From: Nematopogon swammerdamellus | Lineage: Eukaryota > Arthropoda > Insecta > Lepidoptera > Adelidae | Assembly (NCBI GenBank): GCA_946902875.1 | Contig: OX336343.1 | Coordinates: forward strand, 19,639,596-19,703,595 | Length of the DNA stretch: 64,000 nt | Reading direction: 5' to 3' | In this document: piece after piece, positions 29,940-41,600 of the stretch | Layout of the letters: every line of letters starts with the position of its first letter | Position numbering within the stretch: the first letter of the stretch is position 1 | Notes under the pieces: model-generated | Databases searched by the model: none | Told to the model about the DNA's origin: nothing | What the model saw: only the letters and a program-made list of their open reading frames with translations | Translations under genes and position numbers: made by a program

Positions 29940-30711
29940 ACTGGACAAAAATCACTGGTGTCTGCTACGGCCAATATACCTAAAGGCTGGGGGAATTTCC
30001 TAAGGGACAATTCAAACAAAGAAGGACTGTTTCACTTGCTTTCAATACTCTGCCAATCCTACGCAAACGAAATTGAGAATGGGAAAGAAGTTTGCATCAC
30101 GGATGGGCCAAATATTTTCACCAACATCATCCGTGCCCGGGACACACAGCGATTAGCCACGTGTAATCATGAAGAGGCGGATACTCGCATGATGGGCTTA
30201 ACAAAAATTATGCTACGTACTGTAGATATCGATGTCGTCGTGCTAGCAGTTGCACAGGTGCAAAAATTACCTCAGCTTGAAGAGCTGTGGGTGCACATAG
30301 GTATCAGTCAGTCAGTCAGGTACTTCAGTGTGTACTGAAGTACCTTTCAGTCAGTCAGTCAGTCAGTCAGTCAGCGTGTAAGTGTCCACTGCTGGACATA
30401 CGCCTCTCCAATTTTCCTCCAGTCCTCCCGGCCTTCAGCAGTACGGAACCACTGCTTTCCGCCAGTAACTTTGCTGCCATGATATTGCGACTTCCATAAG
30501 TAAAGACTTAAATGTTTGCATTACCTATACCTATATAAATTATAGACACAATAGATGCTTTATATTATAATGTAATTTTTTTACAGTACCACAGAGAGCG
30601 AGGGCCTTGCCTCTGTTTCATGCGTTTTCTGGGTGTGACACTGTCTCTTGCTTCAGCGGAAAAGGGAAGAAAAGTGCTTTTGAAGCATGGGAGGCCTTTG
30701 TCAGCGACTGA
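29940..30711 (+). pseudogene. Repeat-borne protein remnant (HEEADTR ... GCDTVS)
   Basis: The frame 29958-30296 reads GWGNFLRDNSNKEGLFHLLS ... CNHEEADTRMMGL ... VDIDVVVLAVAQ ... LEELWVHI. Homology resumes at 30588 with RARALPLFHAFSGCDTVSCF and SGKGKKSAFEAWEAF, then a stop. I recognise the HEEADTR, DTDVVVLA and HAFTGCDTVSxFxGKGKK series from a widespread family of uncharacterised animal proteins in repeats. The gap between the two parts carries an RTE tail insertion. Function is not established; it is broken here. Confidence 0.6.
30301..30475 (-). repeat. RTE-type LINE 3' end, inserted in the foldback core
   Basis: An (AGTC)n run (30303-30374, with a small palindrome inside) is followed by CCACTGCTGGACATACGCCT and TTTCCTCCAGTCCTCCCGGC. 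The minus strand encodes the (E)AYVQQW-type end of RTE-like ORF2. A longer copy is at 57445-57700. Confidence 0.65.
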
Positions 30712-31836
30712 AGGGCGGCTCGAAAAGGCAATGACGACGATTGAAAAATACGTCGTTATTTTATATTATGACATGTAGATTTACTAATATTTTTTTGAAG
30801 TGGATACTTCTTTGTTCGCCATATGGGCCCCCCTTTTCAGAACTTCTACGTCACTTCCGGAACGACTTTTTTAACTAATATAACTATTATGAAATTAATA
30901 GAACTTCGGTCGAAACGGCTATGTGAATAGTTCGTGTTTTCCGTCCAGTTCAGTGTATCCGGCGCGAAATTAAGGGAAGCATTGAAATGCAACCTAGTTC
31001 ACCCGGTGTTATGGGCTCACATCACGAATGTTGTAGGTGATGTAGCCAACCGTGTCAGTTTCCAAAAATTAAAAATGACGACATGGTAATATTATAAATC
31101 ATTTACTTTAGGTAGCAATCACAAACATGGGTAAGTAAGGTAGGTATGTGTGTGTGTATGTGAGGGTGGGTGTGTGGGTATGTGAATAATTTAATGTTTA
31201 ATTAGCAATAATTTTACAAATGTATAAGAATAATAGTTATGACGTATAACCTAGGTACTGTTTTCAATTTACTACGCATCTTAGCTTGATCTTAGCACGA
31301 TGTTCGCCTCAAAATGTAAATACAAGGCACTGTTTTGAATTTTTTTTTACTTATTATTACGCCATCCCAATAAAATTTATATATTTGTAATCCTGGTAAA
31401 TGCAGCTTTTAGTAGATATTTTTTATTTATCTTTATCTTTAGTAATTCAAGAGTAAACGACGTTTATTTAAAAAAAATATTTCACGTTTTGTGAGTTTTG
31501 CCTAATATTTATATTTTTTTGTATAGAAAGGCAAAATGTTTCTTCCAGAAATGAATCCGTCATCCTTGAGTTATCCGAAAATGACATCACACTTGCCCTA
31601 ATACCTATAGTTTTGAAGGAATAGGGTACAAAGTGAAGCGCGGCAGAAGCAAACTTCCACCCCCTCCCCCCGCCACCCCCGCGGTGACCCCCGATGTCTA
31701 CCGGTGGAAATCCACTCAGGAGCACCTAAGGAACAACTGTTGCAAGTATGAGCCTTCTAAGTAAAAATGCAGGGTATATCGCACTAAATCCTCCACTATA
31801 AAGCGTGTCACACACGATAAAGATACTATAAGATTT

Positions 31837-31985
31837 TTTTTATGGATAGCGCGACATGTGCCGACGTTTCACCTTTAAGTAGGTGTCTAACGATGCCCAT
31901 GGACATTCTGTGATGCACGGGGTTTGCGAATGCCATGCCGGCCTGACAGGAGCCTTTTCACGCACCTTTTTAAAAACCCTAAGAT
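31837..31985 (-). repeat. LINE-T 3'-end fragment
   Basis: On the minus strand this reads FKxxRxKRLLSGRHGIR-like codons and ends in CGCGCTATCC plus poly-A. The same end (TGTCAGGCCGGCATGG; GAATGTCCATGGGC) is found at 46700-46870, 49690-49935 and 50870-51075. Confidence 0.6.
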
Positions 31986-32665
31986 GCCCTAAGATGAAAT
32001 GTTGTAGTATCTTCATGTATCACACACGGCTAAGATACAATAATATTATGAAACACATTATCTTTAAATTCTGCCGAGGTACAGATGTTCTATCTCACGA
32101 AGTCCGTTTGGCTATGAATGTTGTCAGGCGTGCACATGCACATTGTTTTAGTGTGCGTAACCTCGAGAGCGCTCAGTCACGATCCACGCACACAACACAC
32201 ACATCACTACATCACTACTACAACCAGAGCCAAACGGTTAACACTTTCCTGCTGTTTGAGGGATAATGAGGCCGGCCTTCGCTGTATGAATAACGACTCG
32301 TCTAATTTCAACCACAATGACACCAATGTGGTATTCTTTTCTTCATATTCTCTTTCCATCACGCGTGAATGATAGAGAAAGAATATGAAGAAATCATTCA
32401 AATAGAAGCTCTTCGATGGTATACTACCTTCCCCTCTAGACGGGCCTCACATACCCTTTCTCACCCTCTCGGTTTTTAGAGGGTACGGTTCCGATACTAC
32501 GACAACGCTTGTTGCGTCTTTCTGGTTACGTAGTCAGTGGTCGCAACTGTGGAGTGGTGAAGATGCAAATGTAAGAAGAAGATGCAATATGTTTCCAATA
32601 AATAAATGAGCTATTAATTACAATGTGTCGGTTCAGGATATTCCCCAACCGAGGTAGCGAACATA
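31986..32665. other. Intergenic DNA
   Basis: No gene recognised. A hairpin lies at 32332-32392 (TTCTTCATATTCT against AGAATATGAAGAA, imperfect). GGCCGGCCTTCGCTGTATGA at 32271-32290 resembles 28880-28900 on the other side of the foldback element. Confidence 0.4.
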
Positions 32666-33072
32666 CAGGGTGATTCAGATAGGCACGAGAAACTTCAGGG
32701 TTCAAAAGAGAGCCATATTTGAAGACGAAAGCTCTAACTTTTTTCCAGATTCGGTCATTTTATAGTACTTTTTGGTGAAAACAGCTGTTTTATCATTATT
32801 TGATGGACGGTTAACGTTTTTTCTACGCGACAGCGAGCTCAGCGGGGCGCGTGAGTCGTGCGGAACGACGACGAAGCACTACGCACAAATGTCCATTCTG
32901 CATACATTTTTACGTTGCCAATTTTCTTAAGACTCGCTGTCCATCTACAATTTCCAAGTATTGTATGGAAAAAAAACAACGGAATTTCGATTTGAGTGAT
33001 AAGGATTTTTTTCTTCTAATAATGAGTACTTTCTATTCCTGAAGTTTCTCTTGCCTATCCTGAATCATTCTG
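32666..33072. mobile_element. TA-flanked MITE, 407 bp
   Basis: The left end CAGGGTGATTCAGATAGGCA and the right end TGCCTATCCTGAATCATTCTG are inverted repeats continuing into GAGAAACTTCAGG; TA flanks both (32664-32665, 33073-33074). A truncated relative lies inverted at 56385-56465. Non-coding. Confidence 0.8.
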
Positions 33073-33758
33073 TATAATTGTTAGTGTGAATGTATAAAGT
33101 ACTTCTGCATAATTTCAAACAGTTTTACAATTTTAAAACTTCAAAAATTCAAAAATATTTAGAAATGTTTGCACTTGCATCTTTGTTGTGGTTTAAAATT
33201 ATCAATTTAAATGCAGTGAATAGCAAGAAAGTTTGCCAGTTGCATTCCTTTTTATTTCTGCCTTCAAATTTTAAAGAAATTTGAGTCCATTAAATTTGCT
33301 GTTTGTGTTTTTTTCATGTGGATAAGAGTCTAAAATTATTAAATTAATGCAGCTGAGAGAATGCAGTGGAAATTGCTGGATGTATGGAAATAAGTGGATG
33401 TGTTTTGTTATATTTATATGTTATCAAATTATCAATGAAATTAAAAAAAAAATCCAGTAAATAGGACATTTTACTAAAGTGTTTCACGCAACTGCTGTGC
33501 AAGCTTTTTAGGTTTCCGTATTTTTGTTGTTAACAGTCTTTGTTTATTTATCGTGTTTTTATTCAGAAATTATAATAGGTATTTTTGTACTGAAATTATT
33601 CTATACAAATATGACTACTTGTATTTACGCAAAATAATGCATTACCCATGGCTGCGACTGTCCTGTAGGAATGTATTATAATTTTGGAGAATGTTAAAAA
33701 CATTTATGGAAATCATAATACTATAGACACTTTTAAATGTTTATAGCAAAATCATTTA

Positions 33759-34700
33759 CAGTTGAATCTCGATTATCGGAGCGATTATGGACCGCAGGCC
33801 TACCCCAGGCAGTCAGAAACTCGAAAATATGAACTCTATTATGCATTGGTCAAATAAAATCACAATTTGAAATAAAATGTAATTGTATTAGTATATCTGT
33901 TTTATTCACATTCGAAAAATGAAATAATGGTAGTCACTTGAGACTAGCTGACGAGGACTCGATGCGAGCCGAAACGTCTAGCGCTCTCTGCGAGAGCAAG
34001 ATTGGCCAATCGCTGGTCTAGTGTGCTCGATTGAAACGTTATCCTACTCGCAATGAGCCTGGATGTATTCAGTGAAACCGTAGAGTGCTGTGTTCGTCGT
34101 CGGCCCACACGTGTGGTACGAAAAGTTAACTAAGCATTAAAAAACCTTAAGGATCCTTGTGTGTGTTCTATCGCCTGTGCCGCGGAGAGTGCTCCAAGGA
34201 GCTGCACGATGCGATCCCTCCATCCCCATTCTACCATTCTTCCACTTCCACATTCTTCCACTCACAACAGGTTGTGAATGCATCCACAAGCTGACGATAT
34301 GCTTACGATGACTTACGACAAATTTGATCTTGTAAATCCTTTATTTACAGGGTTGCCAACATGTGGAATGCACTCCCACCTGCATCCTTTCCTCTAATGT
34401 ACAGTCTGGTGTCCTTCAAACATAATGTGAAGGTGCACCTAGCCGGCCGACATGGTATTCGCAGCGCCCGTGAGCGCCGGCAGACCACACCGGCGCTCAC
34501 GGGCCGGTGTGGTCTGCCGGCGGTCTGGTTAGTCTGGCGCGCGCCATATGTCGTGCTTCCCATAAAAAAAACTAGTATTTATGTGACCTAGTCGATTGAA
34601 ATTTGTTTTTATCTTATGAAAAATTAAACATTTTGCGTCAGTTAAGCTCTGTTAAATGCGACTTCGGTTAATATATGCTTGGATAATCCGGGTTCTACTG
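33759..34700. mobile_element. Old pogo-like element with nested repeats
   Basis: CAGTTGAATCTCGATTATCG at the left and CGGATAATC-type mirror ending TCTACTG at the right are about 70% matched inverted ends with TA on both sides. The interior holds the 33945-34075 retroelement block, a LINE 3'-end fragment (34150-34450) and a GC-rich inverted pair AGCGCCGG / CCGGCGCT near 34470-34500. Confidence 0.5.
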
Positions 34701-34982
34701 TAGATACATCCAAAATTAGAAAATGGACATGTATCCAAAATACTTGATTATAAAAATATCTATTAATAATTTACTGTGGATAAGCACTCTCCGACATAAC
34801 GAAAGTTTTATATTAAAAAGATTGTGCAAATCATTTTCAATAATTTATTTTTATATTCTGCGGTTTAATGTTGCCGCACTATGTCATCACAACTCAACAA
34901 CATTTAATGTTAATTAATTTTATTAAATTACAATTTACCATGCCCTTCGTTTTCTTTAAAATACTTGGTAAGTATAGTTTTT

Positions 34983-35214
34983 TTTAACAGAAACTGACAC
35001 GGTTGGCTCCATCAATTACTATTCCCGTGATATTAGCCCATAACATCTTGGTGACTCGGTGCCATATTAGTGCTTCTCTTTAGTTTTGCCGGCTACACTG
35101 AACTGAACGGAAAACATGACTTCACAAAGCTGCTTCAATCGATTTTTGATTGATTGCAGTCCAATCCAGTCAGCTTAAACCCTAACAACTAGTAAGGTAA
35201 AGGGAAGGGACCTT
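34983..35214 (-). repeat. SINE-A diverged copy
   Basis: An old copy (AACAGAAACTGACACGGTTG ... CTTAAACCCTAACAACTAGT) directly followed by a younger copy in the same orientation. Confidence 0.75.
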
Positions 35215-36800
35215 TTTTTTTTTTTTATGGAAACTGACACTGTTGGCTACATCACCTACAACATCCGTGATGTCAGCCCATAACACCGGATGAACTTGGT
35301 GCCACGTCAGTGCTTCCCTTCGGTCGTGCCGGCTACACTGAACTGGACGGAAAACACAAACTATTTACATAGCCGTTTCGACTGACCTTTCATTCAGTGC
35401 GGTGGTACCAACCCGGGCGGGTTAAATAAACCCTACCGTAGAGACTCCGAACTTCGCCTATTGATCCTGTCTTCGCCTAAAATCAGTTATTAGCAAAATC
35501 TTTCTATTTTGTGTGGCTACACATATTTTGAAAACGGATATAAAACATTTTTCAATTCTGACAACATTACACCCAACACCTGCTACAAACTTTACTCGGA
35601 TTCGTCAGTGTCACCATATTCTTTGGTCACCATTTTTGTTGTCGTGTACCGAGTGTCTGCGAGGAGGTCCCAAAGTATTCCTTCTACGAAGGCATCGCAA
35701 GCAGGTAAGTGTTAAAACCTGTTATTACGTTTACAGGTTCAAACATATCGACTTTTAATATACAAAGAGACACTAGCGGAACTTCAAAGAATCAAAAGTT
35801 ATTTGAGAAGGCAATGTCAGGATATATTTTGCAAACCGGTCGAGCCATAACTTCGCCTACCATTAGGGTTGTCACAGTATGTCTCAATTTTTTTTCTTTC
35901 TTTCACTGTGGAAGAGATTCTGATAAAAAATTTGCCTAATAATATTACCAAAATGCATTTTATTATGTATAATGTCTCCATTAATGCAGGCTTCTATTTA
36001 ACTTCACCTGTTAGTGGGTGCGGGTCGAATTTTGCAAGTTAATTTTAAATCACTTAACGACGGAAAATTGAGCCGAAATTTTGCAGATTTTTGTGTAGTT
36101 CTTATGAAAATGCAATGCAATACAATATTGAAATTGTTACTTTACAGTTTGCTGTAAGGACGCGTAAGCGGTACGTGAGAGCTCCAACACATCAACAGGA
36201 CTTCATATCAAAGCAAGACGGGAAGGCATAAAAGGTCTTATATCTATTTTATTTTAAGTATCTACACTTGTACGTAAATTTTAATGCTATTAAAAAAATA
36301 ATACACAAAAATTTACTTTTGACAACCCTGCACAAATTTTCAAGTTTGTATGAAAAATGCCCTTTTGGGTCACCTAACTTCGCCTGCTTTATAAATATTT
36401 GACAAATTGAGACTAAACACAATGCAGTACAGTACATTTTTACTTTTTAAGAATTGTGCAGCATGGTGTGGCAATTGGAGATCATAGCATAATGTTGCCA
36501 AGAACAAAAAAATTGGTAGGCGAAGTCAGGGAACAGCGCCTTGACTTCGCCTAGCTAAGAAATATTTTTTTAAATTAGTTTTCTCTATGGAAGAAAGGGT
36601 ATTTTATTACATTAAACTATGAACAGTTATTTCAACTACCTAACTAAGGCTATATGAACATCTTAATACCTGTATTTTTGGCGTGAGATCAATTTGGGTA
36701 TAAAATCCGGGCGAAGTTAGGGGTTTCTACGGTACCACCTAGTAATATAAGAAGGGAGTCATATCTAAGGGAGTAACACCTATAGTTTGGAATCCGAACG
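35215..36800 (-). repeat. SINE-A copy split by a TA-flanked transposon
   Basis: The 3' part is 35215-35435 and the tRNA-like 5' part resumes at 36733 (ACCACCTAGTAATATAAG ... GGAATCCGAACGATGGTCAG). The join CCCTA|CCACC is exact apart from the duplicated TA. Confidence 0.8.
35436..36732. mobile_element. TA-flanked element with CTTCGCCT motifs, 1297 bp
   Basis: The ends CCGTAGAGACTCC and GGGTTTCTACGG are inverted repeats flanked by TA (35434-35435, 36733-36734), inserted into a SINE-A whose uninterrupted sequence is known from other copies. The word ACTTCGCCT or a one-base variant occurs near 35451, 35471, 35851, 36378 and 36542, with GGCGAAGT in the other sense near 36525 and 36713. Short frames (35509-35939) match nothing I know. 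Probably a non-autonomous Tc1/mariner-type element. Confidence 0.8.
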
Positions 36801-38404
36801 ATGGTCAGCCTCAAAGATCATCCATGCAAGTTTGACGCGTCCGGGTGTGCTAATGTTTGCGATTGCAGGTGAATCCATTGCACCATCGGACTACCAGGGT
36901 TGATAAATTAGGAGTAAAATTAATGAAAGGAACAATCCTTTATGAACAAAAAAATTGTTTATTCACATAAATACAGTTATACTGACAAAAAATACAACTA
37001 AAACATAAAATCACTGATGTTTTAACAAAATAAATAAAAACAAATTTCAATAAACTTATTAATAAAAAACATTATGAAAATATCTGCATTTGGTGGACAT
37101 GATGTTATTTTTTTATTCTTACACTTACTTCTACTTGAGTCTATTGCTCATTGATCAAAGATCTTTAATAAATTTATTGATAAAATTTCCAAACAGAATA
37201 TGTTAGTGCATTAGACTAAGTGCCTACCAACATCTAAGAGTTTATTAATATAGTTTTGTCTCCTCTACGGCAACACGATGTTGCCAGAATTCCTAGCTAT
37301 CTGCAGCAGTATGTACCAACACTTCACAGTATGAGAGTTCGCAAAGATGTCATCGTCTGCCATCAGTGGTAACTCTACGCATAAACGGCGACACAACAGA
37401 TGCTCGATCGTTCCATCTAGGTCGAGGGCTAGCACACACTGCAAATATTATCAGCGTGGAATAAAATCGGCGCTCTGATACAGCATATTAAATAGTGAGT
37501 GAACATGTAGGTACGTGCATATAATTTATCTGTTCAAAATTGAAGAAAGAAACCGCGCGAATAATATTAGCAGTTCGTGTCAGGTCTTATTCTTTGAATA
37601 GTGCTCTTGGCATAGTGTGTGAAAAGGGAGATCTACAAAGACAGGGACGTAACAGTTATAAATTGTAATCCTTTGGTACTATATTCCTAAACGAAACAAC
37701 GTTTAATATCTAGGTATCTATATTATGAGCAAGATGTGCAGAGATAAACATTAAATGGATAGATTCAGATTCAGATATTTATTTCGCCATAAAGAACACA
37801 CAACATTAACAATATTTCATTGAGACATGCATATTCAGTATGGTTCGTCATAAAGAGATTAATTACATTCACTATCTTTGAAGTACAATAACTTGATGAA
37901 ACGGCGGTGCTTTTCAGTGACTTCTAGATGATTAGATAATAAGTAGGTACCTACTCGTGTATGGGAAGAATTTAAAACATGAAATGTCAAAAAAAATTCA
38001 TACTCCAGCCTCTGGCGTAGTCACAGGTAGAGGCTAGAATTACTTGCCCTTAAAAACGAGGATATTATGTTTGGATCCTTGCGCACTAGATAATACCTAA
38101 TGGCACGACCAAAGGTGAGACAAAAATGTATGAAAACACTTTGACAGCATATCTTTATCATCGCCATTGAGTGCGATGTGGTTTGTTTGTTTTCATACAC
38201 TCTACGCCTCCACCGGCGCGCGGTCGTGACTTCACCATCGCCGTGCCGCTTTCGTCTGGTGGGGCAACCATTGTTATTTCTGCTGTTGACATTTTCTATC
38301 TACAGTTGGGAAACAACGCGATACAATGTGAACATACTCGTACCTTTAACAAATCCTATGTTGAAGAGTTCATAAACCAATTTTTGAAACTTGCTCTTAA
38401 AAAC
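36801..38404. other. 3' flank of the MINPP-like gene
   Basis: No gene recognised. 37760-37855 repeats the AGATTC-tailed LINE end seen at 898-1015. A minus-strand AATAAA occurs near 36957-36962, about 1.4 kb past the stop of the MINPP-like gene; whether it is its polyadenylation signal is unknown. Confidence 0.4.
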
Positions 38405-38636
38405 CTAATAGACGCCAATAGCGGCGATGAATGCGAGAACAACAAAGAGTCCACCGATGTTGGTGACATGCGAGCCGTTCTTACAGAACTTCTTAACGTC
38501 ACACTTATCGGCAACGTGGCCGTAGGTATTCTTGACCCAGGACCAGTTGCAGAGGCCGACGGCGCAGCCGTTGAGTAGGATGGGACGCTCGTTAAGGAGG
38601 AACATCACGCGGAACTGGTCGCCGTTGTCGCGGCAT
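38405..38636 (-). CDS. MINPP-like terminal exon 9
   Basis: The acceptor is TTTCCTCAG; its first base completes an Arg codon. It encodes CRDNGDQFRVMFLLNERPIL, equivalent to EQFRVQMLLNEKVLP in human MINPP1. A Cys-rich region follows (GCAVGLCNW, ADKCDVKKFC), then NGSHVTN and a hydrophobic C-terminus with TAG stop. The end looks like a GPI-attachment signal. Confidence 0.9.
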
Positions 38637-41600
38637 CTGAGGAAATTAGACATTCCATCATAGATCATATTGGAAGAATGGATGGTAGGAGAATAACGAA
38701 ACAGATTTTTGGAGGCATCGCGAAGTTTCACCCCAGGTGCAAGTCCTAAACTAAATGGTCAAAAATGGTCACATGTGTAGTACAGTATCCATAACCGACG
38801 AGCATGTATGAAGAACATTATGAGAGTGGAAGAGTCGGAAGAGGTGTGTCAGTTTCGTGACAAGTGGAGGTCCGGCTACTCCATTGCAAACCATTCGTTA
38901 CGTTAAGCTGGGATTCCGAGCGGCGCATCCTGCGTCGATTGTGACTTGCGCGGCTTCTTCTTCAGGACGTTTAGTACCTATATGTAACCGTATCCGAACG
39001 ACGCATGATCGCCGCATGCGACGATACGCGTAATCCCTTAGCAAGTACAGCCGCATCGGCCGCGCAACCCACAAGTTGGTGCCGCAAGCCGCTAATCGCG
39101 CCGCTTTGCCCCTGTACCGGCGTAACAAACTCGCCGATGTATGAGAAACGATCTCACTCAACCAATCAGAAGACGTTCGGTGGGTCATCCGGCCCGGCTA
39201 TTGGTTGAAATATGCGAGTATTCGTGTGAGTTAGCGCGTGAGTTTACGCCGGTAGACGGCCAGAATCCCAGCTTTAGGTGTTTGTAATACCTGTAGAGAA
39301 CAGCGACAAGGTTGGCGCTGAAGGGATCGATGTCGCTGGTGCGCCATCTGCGGTTCTCCATGAGGGGAGTGTGGAAGTTGTCTCCGGTGAGCGGCACAGT
39401 GTCCTGGTAAGCTCCCATGGCATTCAGGGTCATCAGGAGCATGGCGCTTTGGACGAATGAGATCACTGCCTTTGGCTGCGGCGGCACGACTGGAAGAATC
39501 ATGGACATATAAAATAAGATAGACTTAGTGATAGCCTTGGCGATGGAGGCCTAAGATAAACAAACATCTTTATCTTAGATTGAGGCAACTTCCGAGATGA
39601 GCATTCGGCGTGTTGGTACCACAGATTTTGTTTTTGTATGTGGCAAATGGCCTCTCTACCTTTCAGTTGAGCTCAAGTTGTAAGTCAAGTTGTATGTCAA
39701 GTTGTAAGATCCAAGTGAGTTATAAATATTACTGTTATATTTGTCTAGGGAGTTGGTACTTTGTTCTATGGCTGCTCGTTATCAGACGTCACCTTCTCCC
39801 CACATCTCGCAAAGATGTACTCACTTATTTTTAGAGCATTTTGACCAATGATATATGATTTAGACAGTTTCGTTGTCTGTACCTGCGCCCATATATTGTG
39901 GACTACAGCAAAGATAATATAACTACTACCGGCCCGCAGCGCTGGTAAAAACTACAACTGCAGAACTGCAATCTACTAAGTGGTTACAATGGATTGTACG
40001 AGAATATAGTAAAAGGCATCTGTAGTAGATGAGACAGCTAAACTTCAAAACTCGGCGGTAACTATTGATGGACCCATAAAAGCACAACGTACATGGACTG
40101 TTGACGTATTTGCTGAAGAACTGGAACATGTCCTTGATGGGCGCGCAGCCGAGCTTTGCGTTAAGAGGCGACCCATAGCCAGAGCCGTAATACGACTTCA
40201 GATCCTCGATGTACTCCATGCGTTTGAGGTCGTCGCGGGTGAACGCCTGTGACGAAAGACAAAGTAATATAATGTAAGTAATCCGGTGTGGATGACTAGA
40301 GCCAGTGCCAGTTGGGCCATAGCACGCACATGCTCCGACCAGCCAATATCCTCCTCTGAGAAGGTGTACGTCATATAGGAGACTTCTCTTTGGATTGCTG
40401 GGTACCTATACAGTTATACGCCGGTTACGAAAGATGACGCAGTGGGTAATATTATATTATTTATTGTAATTACAAATGATAGTGATACATAAGGCGAGCT
40501 CAATGTCAAAAGTGACCAAATTTGTTGTACACTGGGAAAACGAAATAGCTATGGAAATAGTTCGTCTTTTCCGTCCTGTTCAGTGTTGTCGTCGGCATAA
40601 ACATATGGAAGCACTGCCATACTTAAGAGTAAAACCTTCTTACCCTGTGAATTTTGACGTTTCATGATTTTCTGTTACTCATTTATTAGAACGAAAAATA
40701 CAATATTAGGAAGATCAAGTAGTTACATATTTTGTATTCAATGATACTAAAGTAAGAAGAATCGATCGAGTACAGATTGTTGGTTTGGTACTGACAGCGC
40801 ACCACGGCGAGGGCAGGTTGAGGTCCCAAGCCTTGTTGAGCCGACACATCTCCCACATGCGCTCCACGTCGCGGTTGTTGATGTGGTATGAGTACCCGAG
40901 CCGCGAGGAGATATTCATCACCATCTGGAAACAGGCGACATATACATTTTGTGACATGAGATTATTTAGCTAGGGAAATTTTATACACGGTGTTGCAACC
41001 CCAACCGAGAACCACTTTTGTTCTACGACTTTTTAATTTGAAGAAAAAAAAATTTTTTTTTCTCCATACCTTTTGAGAATAGGTATGTAAAAAATAAATA
41101 TGGCCTATTTCTTGCTTGGACCATAACATAGATAGAACTATAAATATTTAAGTACTACCTACCTTATTGTATATATTATACCTATCACTATTGTATGTTG
41201 ACGAACCTAAGTGTAATCTTGTTACATAAAGATAATAAATTGAATTCACAAAAAAGCTGAAAACGAGTTAAGTAGTATGTAGGTATGCAAGCTTTATGAG
41301 TTTGCAAAAACTCGCAACCCACCCCACGGTTTATTGAATTTAATAATTTGAAATAGTGGCAATAAATCACTTCCCTGAGAAATTTGCGCGCAATTTCTCG
41401 CAAGCCACACAACAGCTGTCAAAATAATTAAATTTATTTGGAATCATATTTTTAATTAAAAATATTAAAAGCGATCAAACAGAAACAACAACCACACAAT
41501 ATTAACATTTATTCCATCTATTCCGACCTGGTTCGCTGACCGAGGTTCGGACTCCTCGTAAAAATGTAGGTACCTTCCCTCCTAATCTTACTTGGTGGTA

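Larger units (their letters stand above)
28919..31699. mobile_element. Foldback element with ~0.8-kb inverted arms
   Basis: 28919-29703 is inverted at 30885-31699 (785 and 815 bp), beginning AGACATCGGGGGTCACCGCG. Both arms carry the same truncated SINE-A piece (29525-29690 and 30896-31066) cut at the same base, so the arms come from one duplication that included an old SINE. A (CA)n run (29409-29430) is in the left arm. The core 29704-30884 holds a broken ORF and an RTE LINE tail. No clear target duplication was found. Confidence 0.85.

Noticed and set aside
30297..30587. True intron in the foldback core gene
   Set aside because: GT...AG ends exist, but the interval contains an RTE LINE tail with (AGTC)n, so an insertion is the simpler explanation.
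38171..38578. 135-residue plus-strand ORF
   Set aside because: It is antisense to the terminal MINPP-like exon, whose homology is clear.
40106..40246. Exon 7 of the MINPP-like gene ending at TAC|GTCAAC
   Set aside because: That donor gives phase 0 and puts exon 8 out of frame; CAT|GTACGT at 40093 restores the phase and has a better consensus.
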